64,000 bases of DNA, taken from Asanoa sp. WMMD1127 (lineage in GTDB: Bacteria; Actinomycetota; Actinomycetes; Mycobacteriales; Micromonosporaceae). The notes beneath the pieces were generated by a model that had not been told where the DNA came from, searched no databases, and saw only the letters and a program-made list of their open reading frames with translations. The translations under genes were made by a program, and so were the position numbers. This document shows, piece by piece, positions 27,990-36,156 of the stretch (its first letter is position 1; the number at the start of each line of letters is the position of its first letter). The stretch covers positions 682,001-746,000 of the forward strand of contig NZ_JARUBP010000001.1 of NCBI RefSeq assembly GCF_029626225.1, written 5' to 3'.

Positions 27990-29201
27990 TCATGGGTTCG
28001 AAAGCTCCTTCATCTCGGAGACGGCGGGGACCGCCATCGGATCGAGACCATGGGCCAGAGCGAGATAGACCGAGGCGAAGTCGGGCACGGCGACGAGGGA
28101 CGCCAACCGCTCCAGCGACGAGCCGCCCTCGGCCGTGATCACGTCGCAGCGCACACCGCGCCGCTCGGCCAGGGTCTGGATCGCGTCAGCCCGCCGCTCC
28201 TCCACCGCCAACGGCTCGTCGGTGTCGTCGTCGGCGTTGAGCCCGCCGTCGCGCAGCAGCACGACGCGTAGTCGGCTCGACTGTTGCCCGTCTTCGTCGT
28301 CGAACGGGTCGGCGAAGATGTCGCGGTCGGACTCCACCAGGCCGCCGAACACGCCGTCGAGCAGGCCGACCCGGCCACGCCCGGCCTCACCGAGCGCGCC
28401 GGCCACCACGGGGTAGCGCGCGTTGGCCGACAGCGTGTCGGCGAACCGCCGGGCCGCAACGGTCGCCAGCGGCGACGAGCCCCAGACGATCGGCACGGAG
28501 CCGGCGAGCCCCAGCGCGAGGGACTTCGCGGGGTTGACGAACGACTCGGCGCTCGGCCGGCACCGCTCGGCGTCGGCGTCGAGCCGGGTCGCGGTCTCCG
28601 CGAAGTCGGCCTCGTTGACCTTGACGAGCCCGAGCGTGCGGGCGGCCAGCAGCACCGGAACCGTCAGCGCCCACAGGCTGGCCCGGGCCGGCGCACGGCG
28701 CGGAACCGGGATGAACGGGGCACGGGCCCGCTCGACCACCGACTGGAGCTCGGAGTCGGGCGCACCGATGCCAACCAGGCGGGCCCCGCGTCGGGCAGCG
28801 GCGTCGGCGGCCGCCAGCGCCTCAGGGCTGTGGCCGGACGCGCTGATCGCGATCACCACGTCGGCCGCGCCCACCCAGCCGGGTACGCCGGCGCTGCGGT
28901 GGGCGATAACGGGCGCGCGGGACCGCGGACCGGCGGCCATCGCGAGGATCTCGCCGGTGCGGGCCGCGGTGCCGGCGCCGGCGATCACGACGGCACGCGG
29001 CTGCCCGTCGTCTTCGAGCGCGGACAGGTTGACCTCGGCCGCCAGGGCGGCGGACTCACGGACCTGGGCGCCGGCGGACGCCGTCATCCGCAGCATGCCG
29101 CCCGGGTCGTTTTCGGCCATGGCCTCCTGGTTGTCCAGGAGTGCCTCGTCGGCGATCCGCTGGCCACGCAGGCCGGCGGCGCCACCCACGGGGGTGTCCA
29201 T
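27990..29201 (-). CDS. SIS-domain protein of the mannose cluster (TobH-like)
   Basis: A 403-residue actinobacterial protein with two sugar-isomerase (SIS) folds: about 55-200 (AVVIAGAGTAARTGEILAMA, VIAISASGHSPEALAAADAA) and about 220-400. Bifunctional phosphoglucose/phosphomannose isomerases look similar, and the M. tuberculosis homologue Rv3256c lies between manA and manB as here. Many members lack a demonstrated activity, so a role in hexose-phosphate handling is inferred. The start overlaps the Trm112 stop by one base. Confidence 0.82.
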   Translation of the reverse strand: MDTPVGGAAGLRGQRIADEALLDNQEAMAENDPGGMLRMTASAGAQVRESAALAAEVNLSALEDDGQPRAVVIAGAGTAARTGEILAMAAGPRSRAPVIAHRSAGVPGWVGAADVVIAISASGHSPEALAAADAAARRGARLVGIGAPDSELQSVVERARAPFIPVPRRAPARASLWALTVPVLLAARTLGLVKVNEADFAETATRLDADAERCRPSAESFVNPAKSLALGLAGSVPIVWGSSPLATVAARRFADTLSANARYPVVAGALGEAGRGRVGLLDGVFGGLVESDRDIFADPFDDEDGQQSSRLRVVLLRDGGLNADDDTDEPLAVEERRADAIQTLAERRGVRCDVITAEGGSSLERLASLVAVPDFASVYLALAHGLDPMAVPAVSEMKELSNP

Positions 29202-29401
29202 CAGCTGGCCTGCCCCTCGCCCGCGGCCGGCGCCGGCGGGCGCGCCTCGTCGAGAAGGAGGATCGGGATGTCGTCGCGGATCTCGAACACCCGGCGGCAC
29301 TCGGTGCAGGTCAGCGTCTGCGCCTCCGCGTCGTAGGTGAGCGGCGCGTGGTGCGTGTCAGGACAGGCGAGAATGTCCAACAGCTGCTGATCCAGGGCCA
29401 T
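29201..29401 (-). CDS. Trm112-family small zinc-ribbon protein
   Basis: A 66-residue Trm112-like protein beginning MALDQQLLDILACPDTHHAP. It has Cys13, Cys32 and Cys35 plus His17/18 where relatives have a fourth Cys, and the conserved RRVFEIRDDIPILLLDEA. Trm112 partners activate methyltransferases in eukaryotes; bacterial copies are encoded beside lipid A or mannose genes with unclear roles. GGAGAG lies 7 bases before the ATG. Confidence 0.87.
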   Translation of the reverse strand: MALDQQLLDILACPDTHHAPLTYDAEAQTLTCTECRRVFEIRDDIPILLLDEARPPAPAAGEGQAS

Positions 29402-29451
29402 CGTGCGGCTCTCCTTCCAAAGGGCGGGCGGCGGGCCGTCCGGCGACGATC

Positions 29452-30840
29452 TTAACGGCGGATGAGGCCGAGCACCGCGTCGCGCAGTTCCGCCATGCGC
29501 GTAGCGGTCGGCGCCTCGACGTTGAGTCGCAGCAGCGGCTCGGTGTTGGACGCGCGTAGGTTGAGCCAGGCGCCGTCCGGGAAGGTCAGCGTCAGTCCGT
29601 CCAGCTCGTCGACGACCGCGTCCGGGTACGCCGCGCGTACCTCCTGCTGCTTCGCCTTCTGGTCCTGCACCGTCGAGTTGATCTCGCCGGACGCGACGTA
29701 GCGCTCGAACTCGCCGCCCAGCTGGGACAGCGGCTCGGGCTGCCCACCGAGCGCGGCCAGCACGTGCATCGCGGCGAGCATGCCGGTGTCGGCGAACCAG
29801 AACTCGCGGAAGTAGTAGTGCGCCGAGTGCTCACCGCCGAAGACGGCGTTGGTGCGCGCCATCTCCGCCTTGATGAACGAGTGCCCAACCCGGCTGCGCA
29901 CGGGCGTGCCGCCGTTTTCCGCAATGATCTCGGGTACGGCGCTCGACGTGATCAGGTTGTGGATGACCGTGTCGCCGGGGTGCTTGGCCAGCTCGCGGGC
30001 GGCGACCAGCGCGGTGATCGCGCTCGGGCTGACCGGCTCGCCGCGCTCGTCGATCACGAAGCACCGGTCGGCGTCACCGTCGAAGGCGAGCCCGAGGTCG
30101 GCGCCGTGCTGCACGACGGCGTGCTGGAGGTCGATCAGGTTCTTCGGCTCCAGCGGGTTGGCCTCGTGGTTGGGAAACGAGCCGTCGAGCTCGAAATAGA
30201 GCGGGACGATCGTGAGGGGCAGCGAGTCGAGCAGCTGGTCGCCCAGCACCGCCGGGACCGTGTAGCCACCCATGCCGTTGCCCGCGTCGACCACGATCTT
30301 GAGCGGGCGGATGCCGCGCAGGTCGACCAGCTCGCGCAGGTAACGGGCGTAGTCGATGAGCACGTCGCGCTGCTCGGGCCGTACATCGGAAGTCACCGGT
30401 GTGGGCGCCGGCGCCGCGCCGTCGAGGATCGCCTGCGCGTTGGCCTGGATCTCGCGGAGGCCGGAATCCTGGCCGATCGGCTTCGCGCCGGCGAGGCACA
30501 GCTTGATGCCGTTGTATTGCGCCGGATTGTGGCTGGCCGTGAACATCGCGCCGGGCATGCCCATCGAGCCGGCGGCGAAGTAGAGCATGTCGGTGGAGCC
30601 CAGGCCGGCCTCGACGACGTCAAGACCTTCGCTGAGTACGCCGCGGGCGAAGGCGGCCGCCAACCCCGGCGACGACGCGCGCATGTCGTGGGCGATGACG
30701 ACGCTGGCGGAGTCGGGGTGGCTCGACCGCAGGAACTGGGCGAAGCCCGCGCCGAGTGCTTCGGCAGCCCGCTTGTCCCACTGATCCGGGACGACACCGC
30801 GGATGTCGTAGGCCTTGACGATCTGGGACAGGTCGGACAA
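29452..30840 (-). CDS. manB: Phosphomannomutase/phosphoglucomutase
   Basis: A 462-residue alpha-D-phosphohexomutase turning mannose-6-phosphate into mannose-1-phosphate (and probably glucose phosphates). The phosphoserine loop TASHNPAQYNG is at 101-111 (Ser103), the Mg loop DGDADRCFVID at about 255-265, the sugar loop GGEHSAHYYFREF further on, and a C-terminal phosphate-binding loop with RASNTEPLLRLNVE. With manA it supplies GDP-mannose for glycolipids and protein mannosylation. TTG start at 30840 with GGAGCGAG upstream. It leads the manB-Trm112-SIS-CDF-manA run. Confidence 0.95.
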   Translation of the reverse strand: MSDLSQIVKAYDIRGVVPDQWDKRAAEALGAGFAQFLRSSHPDSASVVIAHDMRASSPGLAAAFARGVLSEGLDVVEAGLGSTDMLYFAAGSMGMPGAMFTASHNPAQYNGIKLCLAGAKPIGQDSGLREIQANAQAILDGAAPAPTPVTSDVRPEQRDVLIDYARYLRELVDLRGIRPLKIVVDAGNGMGGYTVPAVLGDQLLDSLPLTIVPLYFELDGSFPNHEANPLEPKNLIDLQHAVVQHGADLGLAFDGDADRCFVIDERGEPVSPSAITALVAARELAKHPGDTVIHNLITSSAVPEIIAENGGTPVRSRVGHSFIKAEMARTNAVFGGEHSAHYYFREFWFADTGMLAAMHVLAALGGQPEPLSQLGGEFERYVASGEINSTVQDQKAKQQEVRAAYPDAVVDELDGLTLTFPDGAWLNLRASNTEPLLRLNVEAPTATRMAELRDAVLGLIRR

Positions 30841-30927
30841 CGCACTCGCTCCTTGGACGATGCCAGTCGTATCGCCGCCGAGCGTAACGGAGGGCGTCCG
30901 CCGGGCCGGCGAAGGCTCTTCGTGGCC

Positions 30928-30953
30928 TGTGGATAACTCCGAACTGTGGATAA
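30928..30953. promoter_or_regulatory. Two consensus DnaA boxes between manB and a secreted-protein gene
   Basis: TGTGGATAA occurs exactly at 30928-30936 and 30945-30953, the complement of TTATCCACA, the perfect DnaA box. They are 17 bases apart on one strand, in the 120-base gap between manB (start 30840) and the end of the secreted-protein gene (30961), which is read toward manB. Confidence 0.6.
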
Positions 30954-30960
30954 CCAGTTT

Positions 30961-31899
30961 TCAGTCTTCTACGCGCGGAAGAATCGCCGTCGGCTGGTCC
31001 GCCCCCGGTCCGGCCGCCGGACGCATGGGAGGAAGGAACATGATCTGGGTTTCTGGCGCACCGCCGTCGGCCGCCGCCGAGTGCCGCCTGGCCTCCGCTG
31101 TCGATCCGCCGCCGCCCCGGTCCGAGCGCAGCTGGCGCACCAGGAAGACGATCAGGCCCGCCCCCACCGCGACCAGCCCCAGCCCGCCGATCATGACCAA
31201 CCCGCTCATGCCGAGAAAGCCACCGCTGTCCGAGTTGCTCGGCGGAATCGGCACACCCGCCGCCAGCGGGCTCTTTGCCGGGTCGTCGAACGGCGCTACC
31301 GGCTCCTCGGTCGCGACGGGGCTCGGGGTGGCCTTCTTGGTCGGCGAGGGCGACTTCTTCGTCGGGGTCGGCTTGACCCCGTTGATCCGGGCCGACGCCG
31401 ACTCGCTGCCGAGCGACTGCCCGCGCCCGTTGAACACCTGACCGATGAGCGTCACACTCCCGGACGGCGTGCCGTCGGCAAAGCTGACCCGATACCGCCC
31501 GACCGCGGTCTGGCGGTTACACAACGTCGACCGATCCGGCGCGGTCCGCTCGGTGACCACCGTGCTCCCGCCGCCGTCGGACACGACAATCGGCCGCCAC
31601 TGCCCACGGCTCAGCGTCTCGACCCGAACCTGCCCGGAGTTCATCCCGCTGGCGAGCCGGATGGCCAGCCCGGTGCGCACGCTGATGCAGCCCTTCTCCC
31701 GCCGCTCGACGACGACGGAAGCGGAGCCAGGATTGCCACCGGCGGTGAAGCTACGCGACGCTCGGAGGTCGATCCGCTCGTCCGCGGCACTGGCCGCGCC
31801 GGCCGTCACCACGAGCCCGACGCCAACCGCCCCGAGCAGCCCGACGCCGGTCGCCAACAGCGCCACCGCCCGACGCCCACCGCGCCGACCCGCCATCAT
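30961..31899 (-). CDS. Exported protein with C-terminal membrane anchor
   Basis: A 312-residue protein of no family I know. The first 38 residues form a signal peptide (RRGGRRAVALLATG... to AGAASAAD). A compact 150-residue extracellular domain with two Cys (GCISVRTG and STLCNRQT, possibly disulfide-bonded) follows, then a Pro/Lys/Ser/Thr-rich stalk (about 175-205), a transmembrane helix (about 232-256; GLVMIGGLGLVAVGAGLIVF) and a hydrophilic cytoplasmic tail. No LPXTG is present. I take the ATG at 31899 because AGGAG lies 6 bases upstream. Architecture suggests a stalked surface protein. Confidence 0.75.
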   Translation of the reverse strand: MMAGRRGGRRAVALLATGVGLLGAVGVGLVVTAGAASAADERIDLRASRSFTAGGNPGSASVVVERREKGCISVRTGLAIRLASGMNSGQVRVETLSRGQWRPIVVSDGGGSTVVTERTAPDRSTLCNRQTAVGRYRVSFADGTPSGSVTLIGQVFNGRGQSLGSESASARINGVKPTPTKKSPSPTKKATPSPVATEEPVAPFDDPAKSPLAAGVPIPPSNSDSGGFLGMSGLVMIGGLGLVAVGAGLIVFLVRQLRSDRGGGGSTAEARRHSAAADGGAPETQIMFLPPMRPAAGPGADQPTAILPRVED

Positions 31900-32040
31900 C
31901 ACCATCTCCTGTGCCGAGTTCCCCCACCAGGGCGACACGGTACCCGCTGGCCGGTCGCCCCAACCGGCACGAAGCCCTCCAGATAGACCGTAGGTAGTGG
32001 ACCGGCAACAACCCGCACTGTCATGTTCCCGACGCCACCC

Positions 32041-32343
32041 TCACCCACCCTGCCGCGGCCTGCCTCGCCACCGGAAGATCCACCCAATCGTCTCTTCATC
32101 AGGCAATTCCTCGCCACCGGTCACCCCGAGCGCGATCCGCTCAGCCTCGGCGCGGTCGACGCTTGCCCAGCGGTCATCGTTGCGATCGTCATCGAGGAAA
32201 CCCACCACGAGCGCGGGGTTGTAGCTCCAAGCCTTCAACTTGTGGTCCCACAAGAGGGCATCGCCAGGACCGACATCCATGACGAAGACTCCCGCAGCCT
32301 GCTCTCTATCCCTTCGGCCGTAGACCACGTAATAGCTGTACAT
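32041..32343 (-). CDS. Putative immunity protein for the RelA/SpoT-type toxin
   Basis: A 100-residue acidic protein starting MYSYYVVYGRRDREQAAGVF, with a mixed alpha/beta look (ALLWDHKLKAWSYNP, VGFLDDDRNDDRWASVDRAE). There is no signal peptide or membrane helix, so it is cytoplasmic. I know no experimentally described family for it. It starts inside the last codons of the toxin gene (38-base overlap, different frame, GGGGGAGG just upstream), the classic position of an immunity gene. Its acidity suits binding the basic catalytic domain. The role is inferred from position. Confidence 0.62.
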   Translation of the reverse strand: MYSYYVVYGRRDREQAAGVFVMDVGPGDALLWDHKLKAWSYNPALVVGFLDDDRNDDRWASVDRAEAERIALGVTGGEELPDEETIGWIFRWRGRPRQGG

Positions 32344-35224
32344 CGCCTCCCCCAAGATGATCATCGATCGGGAAGTCGGCTGCATCGAGACCGAACTCAT
32401 CCACCACGTCGGCAAACGCCAAGCCATTCATATCCAACCAAGCGCGGTACTCCTGCCAGACATCCGGCCTCCGAGCGATCCATCGAGAGAAGGTCGTATT
32501 TCGCGGCGGCCACTGCTCAGCCAGTCGCGGAGGCATGCGCTCCGGCAATCGCAGGCTCCGGTTTACGGCGAGTGTTCGCAGAAATGCGTGGATTCGGCGT
32601 GCGCTGGAGCCTGTATCGCCAGGCGTGCCGTCCTGCCGCACGATCTCGTAGAGCTGGTGGGTGAGCTTGCCAGCACGCCACGAATCGGCCGTGGGCAACT
32701 GGAGCTCAAACTGGTGGCCTGTCAGCGCGCGGAGGGTGAGGTTCATGCCCATGAACCGGTTACCAACGGCCCAGAAGTTCTTGAGCGACCGGGGACCTGT
32801 GGAGTAACCCGCTGCGGCAAGGGAGTCGAGCACGCGCTCGACCACAGGCCTGCAGCGATCATCGTGTGGGACCACGATCGTGAAACGGAGGACGTCGTTC
32901 ACGTCCTCCGCGAACTCGTCGACCGAATCATTGGCCGCGCGGGCTTCCGCGTCGTATTTCCTCGCCAATGACTCGAAGCTTTTGACTCGATGGTCGAGGC
33001 CTTCGAGCCGCAGCGCCTCGTCGAGCCCGAGCTCGGCCGAGACGTCTGCGGCGATCGCCGTCAAATCGCGCTGAACGCGGTCTGCTGCTGTCTCGGCAGA
33101 GGTCCGGAGTCTTTCGAGCACGTGACGTTCCGTGGAGTCGAGCTCGATCGCCGGCTCACTGTCGCTCCAGCTAAGGAGCACCGGCGTTCGTTCGGTCCCG
33201 AACAGCTGAACTGGCAACAGGCTGTGGTCGCCGGCAGCAAGGAGACCGGCAAGGTCCCCGAAAGATGTCGCCACCGAACCCTGCTCGTCACGGATGCGGC
33301 CAGCAACCTCCAGCACGGGCAAAGGTCCGTTGGGCCCATGGGTGCGCCGTCGCAGCCCTCTCTCGACCATCGCCGCCGGCCAGTCGGCTACGCGCTCGGA
33401 CGGGACGTGAACCACCATGGGCACTCGCGGGAGACGTGCCTCTCGTGCGGCGCGGAGCCGGTAGTTGTCGAAGCACGCGTAGCTTCCGTCACCCCAGCGG
33501 ATGCCGTGGATCGGGGGGCCTTGCCAGCCGGTTGCGCGGAAGCGGGCGACTAGTTCGTCGAGCCCGAGGTTGTCGCTCCTCGTCGGGTTGATGCTGCGTT
33601 GGGTGAAGCGGATCTGGTCCGGTGGGAGCAGGGCCGTTCGCGGGAGGATTCTGTCGAGGTGCGATCGTTCGGTTTCCGTCAGTGAATCGGGATCGACGCC
33701 GAGGTCCGAGTAAGTGACAGCGCCGACGCCGACGGCTCGGAGCTCCTCCGGGCTGGGGTCTCGAAGCATCCGCTCGCGGTCGCCTCGATGCTTGGCGTGA
33801 GCGCGCGACGATGAGGAATGAGCATCTCCGGCGCCAACCACAGCCGACGCGACAACGGCGGTCCCGGGCTGCTGCGGTGCGTCGGTCAGGCCGGCGCGAG
33901 GGGCGGCGTCTGCGACGGATGGACGATCCGTTTGAGGAGGGTCGGCAGCAACAAATGGTTGCGGGCTGAGCGGCGCAGGTCTCACCGAGCCGTCGGTGTG
34001 GGGAACGACCACTGCGTCCTGCCGATCGCCGATTCCCGGCAGCAACGAGTCGGCTGGAAGGTCGACACGACCGGCATCGAGCGGCGGCTCGGCCTTCGAG
34101 GTGGAGGGCGGGCCAGTCGACGCGGTCGGGCCCGCCTGCGACGCGTCGATCCGAGCAGTCGGTGTCGCGCTCGAAACCTCAGCGTCGAAGGACGCCCACG
34201 GAGTCGGCGGCGGGCTCGAGAGAGCTGGAGTCGAAGCCGCCTCGGTGACGCGTGGCAAATCCGTCGAGGCAACTGGCGCGGTTGAACCGGAAGCTGCCAG
34301 ACCCCCGAATCTGGCCGCGGCTGAGCCGGCAAGATCGATCGTGCCGTCGACGGCGCCTGAGGTGGCGGCGCGGGCCGATTGGCCGAGGTCCGGTAGGCCG
34401 GCGCCCGTCGCCAGGCTGGCCGCCGTTTCGGCCAGTGCCTCCGAAGCAGCCGAACGCACCGTCTTCGACACCACACCGGCGACCGGATCCGGGACCACCG
34501 TCGACCCGGCCGCTCCCCCGGCCAACCCGCCCACCGCCGACATCCCCATCGCCGCCACATCGAACGACTCACGGTGGCCCACCAACCGCTGATAAGACTG
34601 GATCCCACCCGCCGTCGTCAGCTCCTGCGCCGACTCCAAAGTCCCCGCCGCAACGGCGCGGCGAGCAGCGAGCCGGACCGTCGACGTCTTGACCACGTCG
34701 CGCGACACGGTCAAGACCAACCGGCCGAAGATGCGCTGGATCGCTGCCCTGGTCGCCGCCGCGGCGGCCATGGCGGCCGGGGTCGCGGCGCCCGCCGACA
34801 ACGCCACCGCGATCCCCAGGCAAATCAGCTCGATGACGAGCAGCCCCACCTCGATCCAGATCTCCAGCTTCGCCGCTTCGATCTCCGTGCCGCACGCATC
34901 GACCGCCGCAGCGATCTCTGTGAAGGCCGCGCTCAGACCGCCCAGCAACTCGTCGACCGGATGCCACGACTCGGCGAAGGCCGACGCGGCCGGGCCCGCA
35001 TAAGACGACGTCACGGCAAGCGCGGCGACAGCCGACTCCGCCCGCGCCGACGACAGCGACGAACCACCCTCCCGCCACGCCGCGGCCAGTGACCACAACG
35101 CCGCCTCGTCGCCATCCGGCCATTCGGCGCCGATCACCCATTCGAGGCACTCGTACGCCCAGTCCGGCACCTCCCACGGCAGCGTGTCGAGCGGATGCGG
35201 GATCGGGCTCCCCAGCACCGTCAC
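32306..35224 (-). CDS. Polymorphic toxin: CpnT-like N-terminus, ParB-like domain, RelA/SpoT-type C-terminal toxin domain
   Basis: A 972-residue protein. Residues 1-150 form a helical WXG100-like domain as in CpnT-type T7SS substrates (EWPDGDEAALWSLAAAWREG, hydrophobic helices at 122-145). A long Ala/Pro/Thr-rich linker runs to about 500. A ParB/sulfiredoxin-like region (about 535-610) holds GWQGPPIHGIRWGDGSY and DNYRLRAAREARL. The C-terminus (about 734-862) aligns with RelA/SpoT synthetases: Arg746, Lys748, Ser752 and Lys756 in HRVKSFESLARK, Asp777 in DVNDVLRF, then NRFMGMNLTLR and FELQLPTADSW with Glu840. Such domains make (p)ppGpp/ppApp or pyrophosphorylate tRNA. The last 110 residues are unassigned. 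GTG start; overlaps the WXG gene by four bases. Confidence 0.8.
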   Translation of the reverse strand: MTVLGSPIPHPLDTLPWEVPDWAYECLEWVIGAEWPDGDEAALWSLAAAWREGGSSLSSARAESAVAALAVTSSYAGPAASAFAESWHPVDELLGGLSAAFTEIAAAVDACGTEIEAAKLEIWIEVGLLVIELICLGIAVALSAGAATPAAMAAAAATRAAIQRIFGRLVLTVSRDVVKTSTVRLAARRAVAAGTLESAQELTTAGGIQSYQRLVGHRESFDVAAMGMSAVGGLAGGAAGSTVVPDPVAGVVSKTVRSAASEALAETAASLATGAGLPDLGQSARAATSGAVDGTIDLAGSAAARFGGLAASGSTAPVASTDLPRVTEAASTPALSSPPPTPWASFDAEVSSATPTARIDASQAGPTASTGPPSTSKAEPPLDAGRVDLPADSLLPGIGDRQDAVVVPHTDGSVRPAPLSPQPFVAADPPQTDRPSVADAAPRAGLTDAPQQPGTAVVASAVVGAGDAHSSSSRAHAKHRGDRERMLRDPSPEELRAVGVGAVTYSDLGVDPDSLTETERSHLDRILPRTALLPPDQIRFTQRSINPTRSDNLGLDELVARFRATGWQGPPIHGIRWGDGSYACFDNYRLRAAREARLPRVPMVVHVPSERVADWPAAMVERGLRRRTHGPNGPLPVLEVAGRIRDEQGSVATSFGDLAGLLAAGDHSLLPVQLFGTERTPVLLSWSDSEPAIELDSTERHVLERLRTSAETAADRVQRDLTAIAADVSAELGLDEALRLEGLDHRVKSFESLARKYDAEARAANDSVDEFAEDVNDVLRFTIVVPHDDRCRPVVERVLDSLAAAGYSTGPRSLKNFWAVGNRFMGMNLTLRALTGHQFELQLPTADSWRAGKLTHQLYEIVRQDGTPGDTGSSARRIHAFLRTLAVNRSLRLPERMPPRLAEQWPPRNTTFSRWIARRPDVWQEYRAWLDMNGLAFADVVDEFGLDAADFPIDDHLGGGDVQLLRGLRPKG

Positions 35225-35514
35225 GGCGAAGGGCCGAAGCGGCGCGCGGCCGCGTCGTCCGCGCTGGAAGTGGACGCGCAGGCGGCGGCCACCGCCGAGC
35301 CCAGCTCTGACAGGGCATCCCCCGCCGCCGACCGCGCCGACAGCGCCGCCGCCGCGACCGGCAGGTAGACCCGGGCGAACGCCTGCCCCGCTTCGTCCGC
35401 GCCCCACGGCGCACAAGCCGAGATGGACTCCGCCGCGCGCACCTGCGCACCGATCGCCGCCAGATCCTGAGCCGCCCGCGCCGCGGCCGCGAAGTCCAGG
35501 TAGACCTCAGGCAT
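35221..35514 (-). CDS. WXG100-like small helical protein
   Basis: A 97-residue, almost all-helical protein with a central turn WG (Trp37-Gly38 in ISACAPWGADEAGQAFARVY), the WXG100 hairpin layout. It is Ala-rich with regular heptad-like Leu/Ile, suggesting a helical hairpin that pairs with the N-terminal domain of the toxin it precedes. ATG 35514 lies inside the end of the upstream YbaB-like gene; its stop overlaps the toxin start (GTGA). Likely a T7SS-type secretion partner, but no secretion-machinery gene lies in this window. Confidence 0.72.
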   Translation of the reverse strand: MPEVYLDFAAAARAAQDLAAIGAQVRAAESISACAPWGADEAGQAFARVYLPVAAAALSARSAAGDALSELGSAVAAACASTSSADDAAARRFGPSP

Positions 35515-35884
35515 GGCGCCGCAGCAGGGCGTCGAACTGGCCTGATCGCACGTAGTCGGCCACCCCCGAACCCGGCGGCAGGTAGCCCGCAACCAGGTCC
35601 TGGACCGCCGCCGCGGCCGACGTCGCCGCGGATCGGACCGTCGCCGTGGCCACGGCCGCCAGCTGGTCGGGGCGGTGGGCGCGGTAGGCGGCCGGGTCGA
35701 ACGCCAGCCGGACCAGTTGGCCGCGGGCGTCGACCGTAGCGATCACCAGGCCGTCTGGTGAACGCGCCGTTGTCGAGAAGGCGGACAGGCGGTCGCGCAG
35801 CTCGGCCATGCCGGCGCGGATGCGTTCGTATTGGCCGAGCACTTCTTCGGCACGCCCACGCAAGGCTTCGTTGCGCTGTGCCAT
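35507..35884 (-). CDS. YbaB/EbfC-like nucleoid-associated protein
   Basis: A 125-residue YbaB-like protein: a coiled N-terminal helix (about 5-35, EEVLGQYERIRAGMAEL), a three-stranded sheet with LVIATVDARGQLVRLAFDP (typical YbaB core), and a C-terminal helix with QLAAVATATVRSAAT. Actinobacteria often encode such proteins first in WXG/polymorphic-toxin operons. YbaB relatives bind DNA as dimers, but in this context the role may be structural. ATG 35884 has GGGAG eight bases upstream. It leads the four-gene toxin operon. Confidence 0.78.
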   Translation of the reverse strand: MAQRNEALRGRAEEVLGQYERIRAGMAELRDRLSAFSTTARSPDGLVIATVDARGQLVRLAFDPAAYRAHRPDQLAAVATATVRSAATSAAAAVQDLVAGYLPPGSGVADYVRSGQFDALLRRHA

Positions 35885-36156
35885 TGCCGATTCTCCCAAC
35901 CCCGCAGGCAGAGATCACCGAAAGTCACGCTGACGATACCGGGAGACATTGATCGATGTTGTCCCATCCACAGGAAGTTTCCACCGCGGCGGCCATGTCC
36001 CGGGGCCGCCGCCGGCCGTTGAAGTGGGAGTCGGCACCACCTGATGAGTGAAACCCCAGCTCAAGCCCCGCGTACGGGGTCTTGGCGTGCCCTCCTGCGC
36101 ACTGATCTCATGTGCCCATCCGCAACCGCCGGAGCAGATTGGACGGTGCATCAGCG

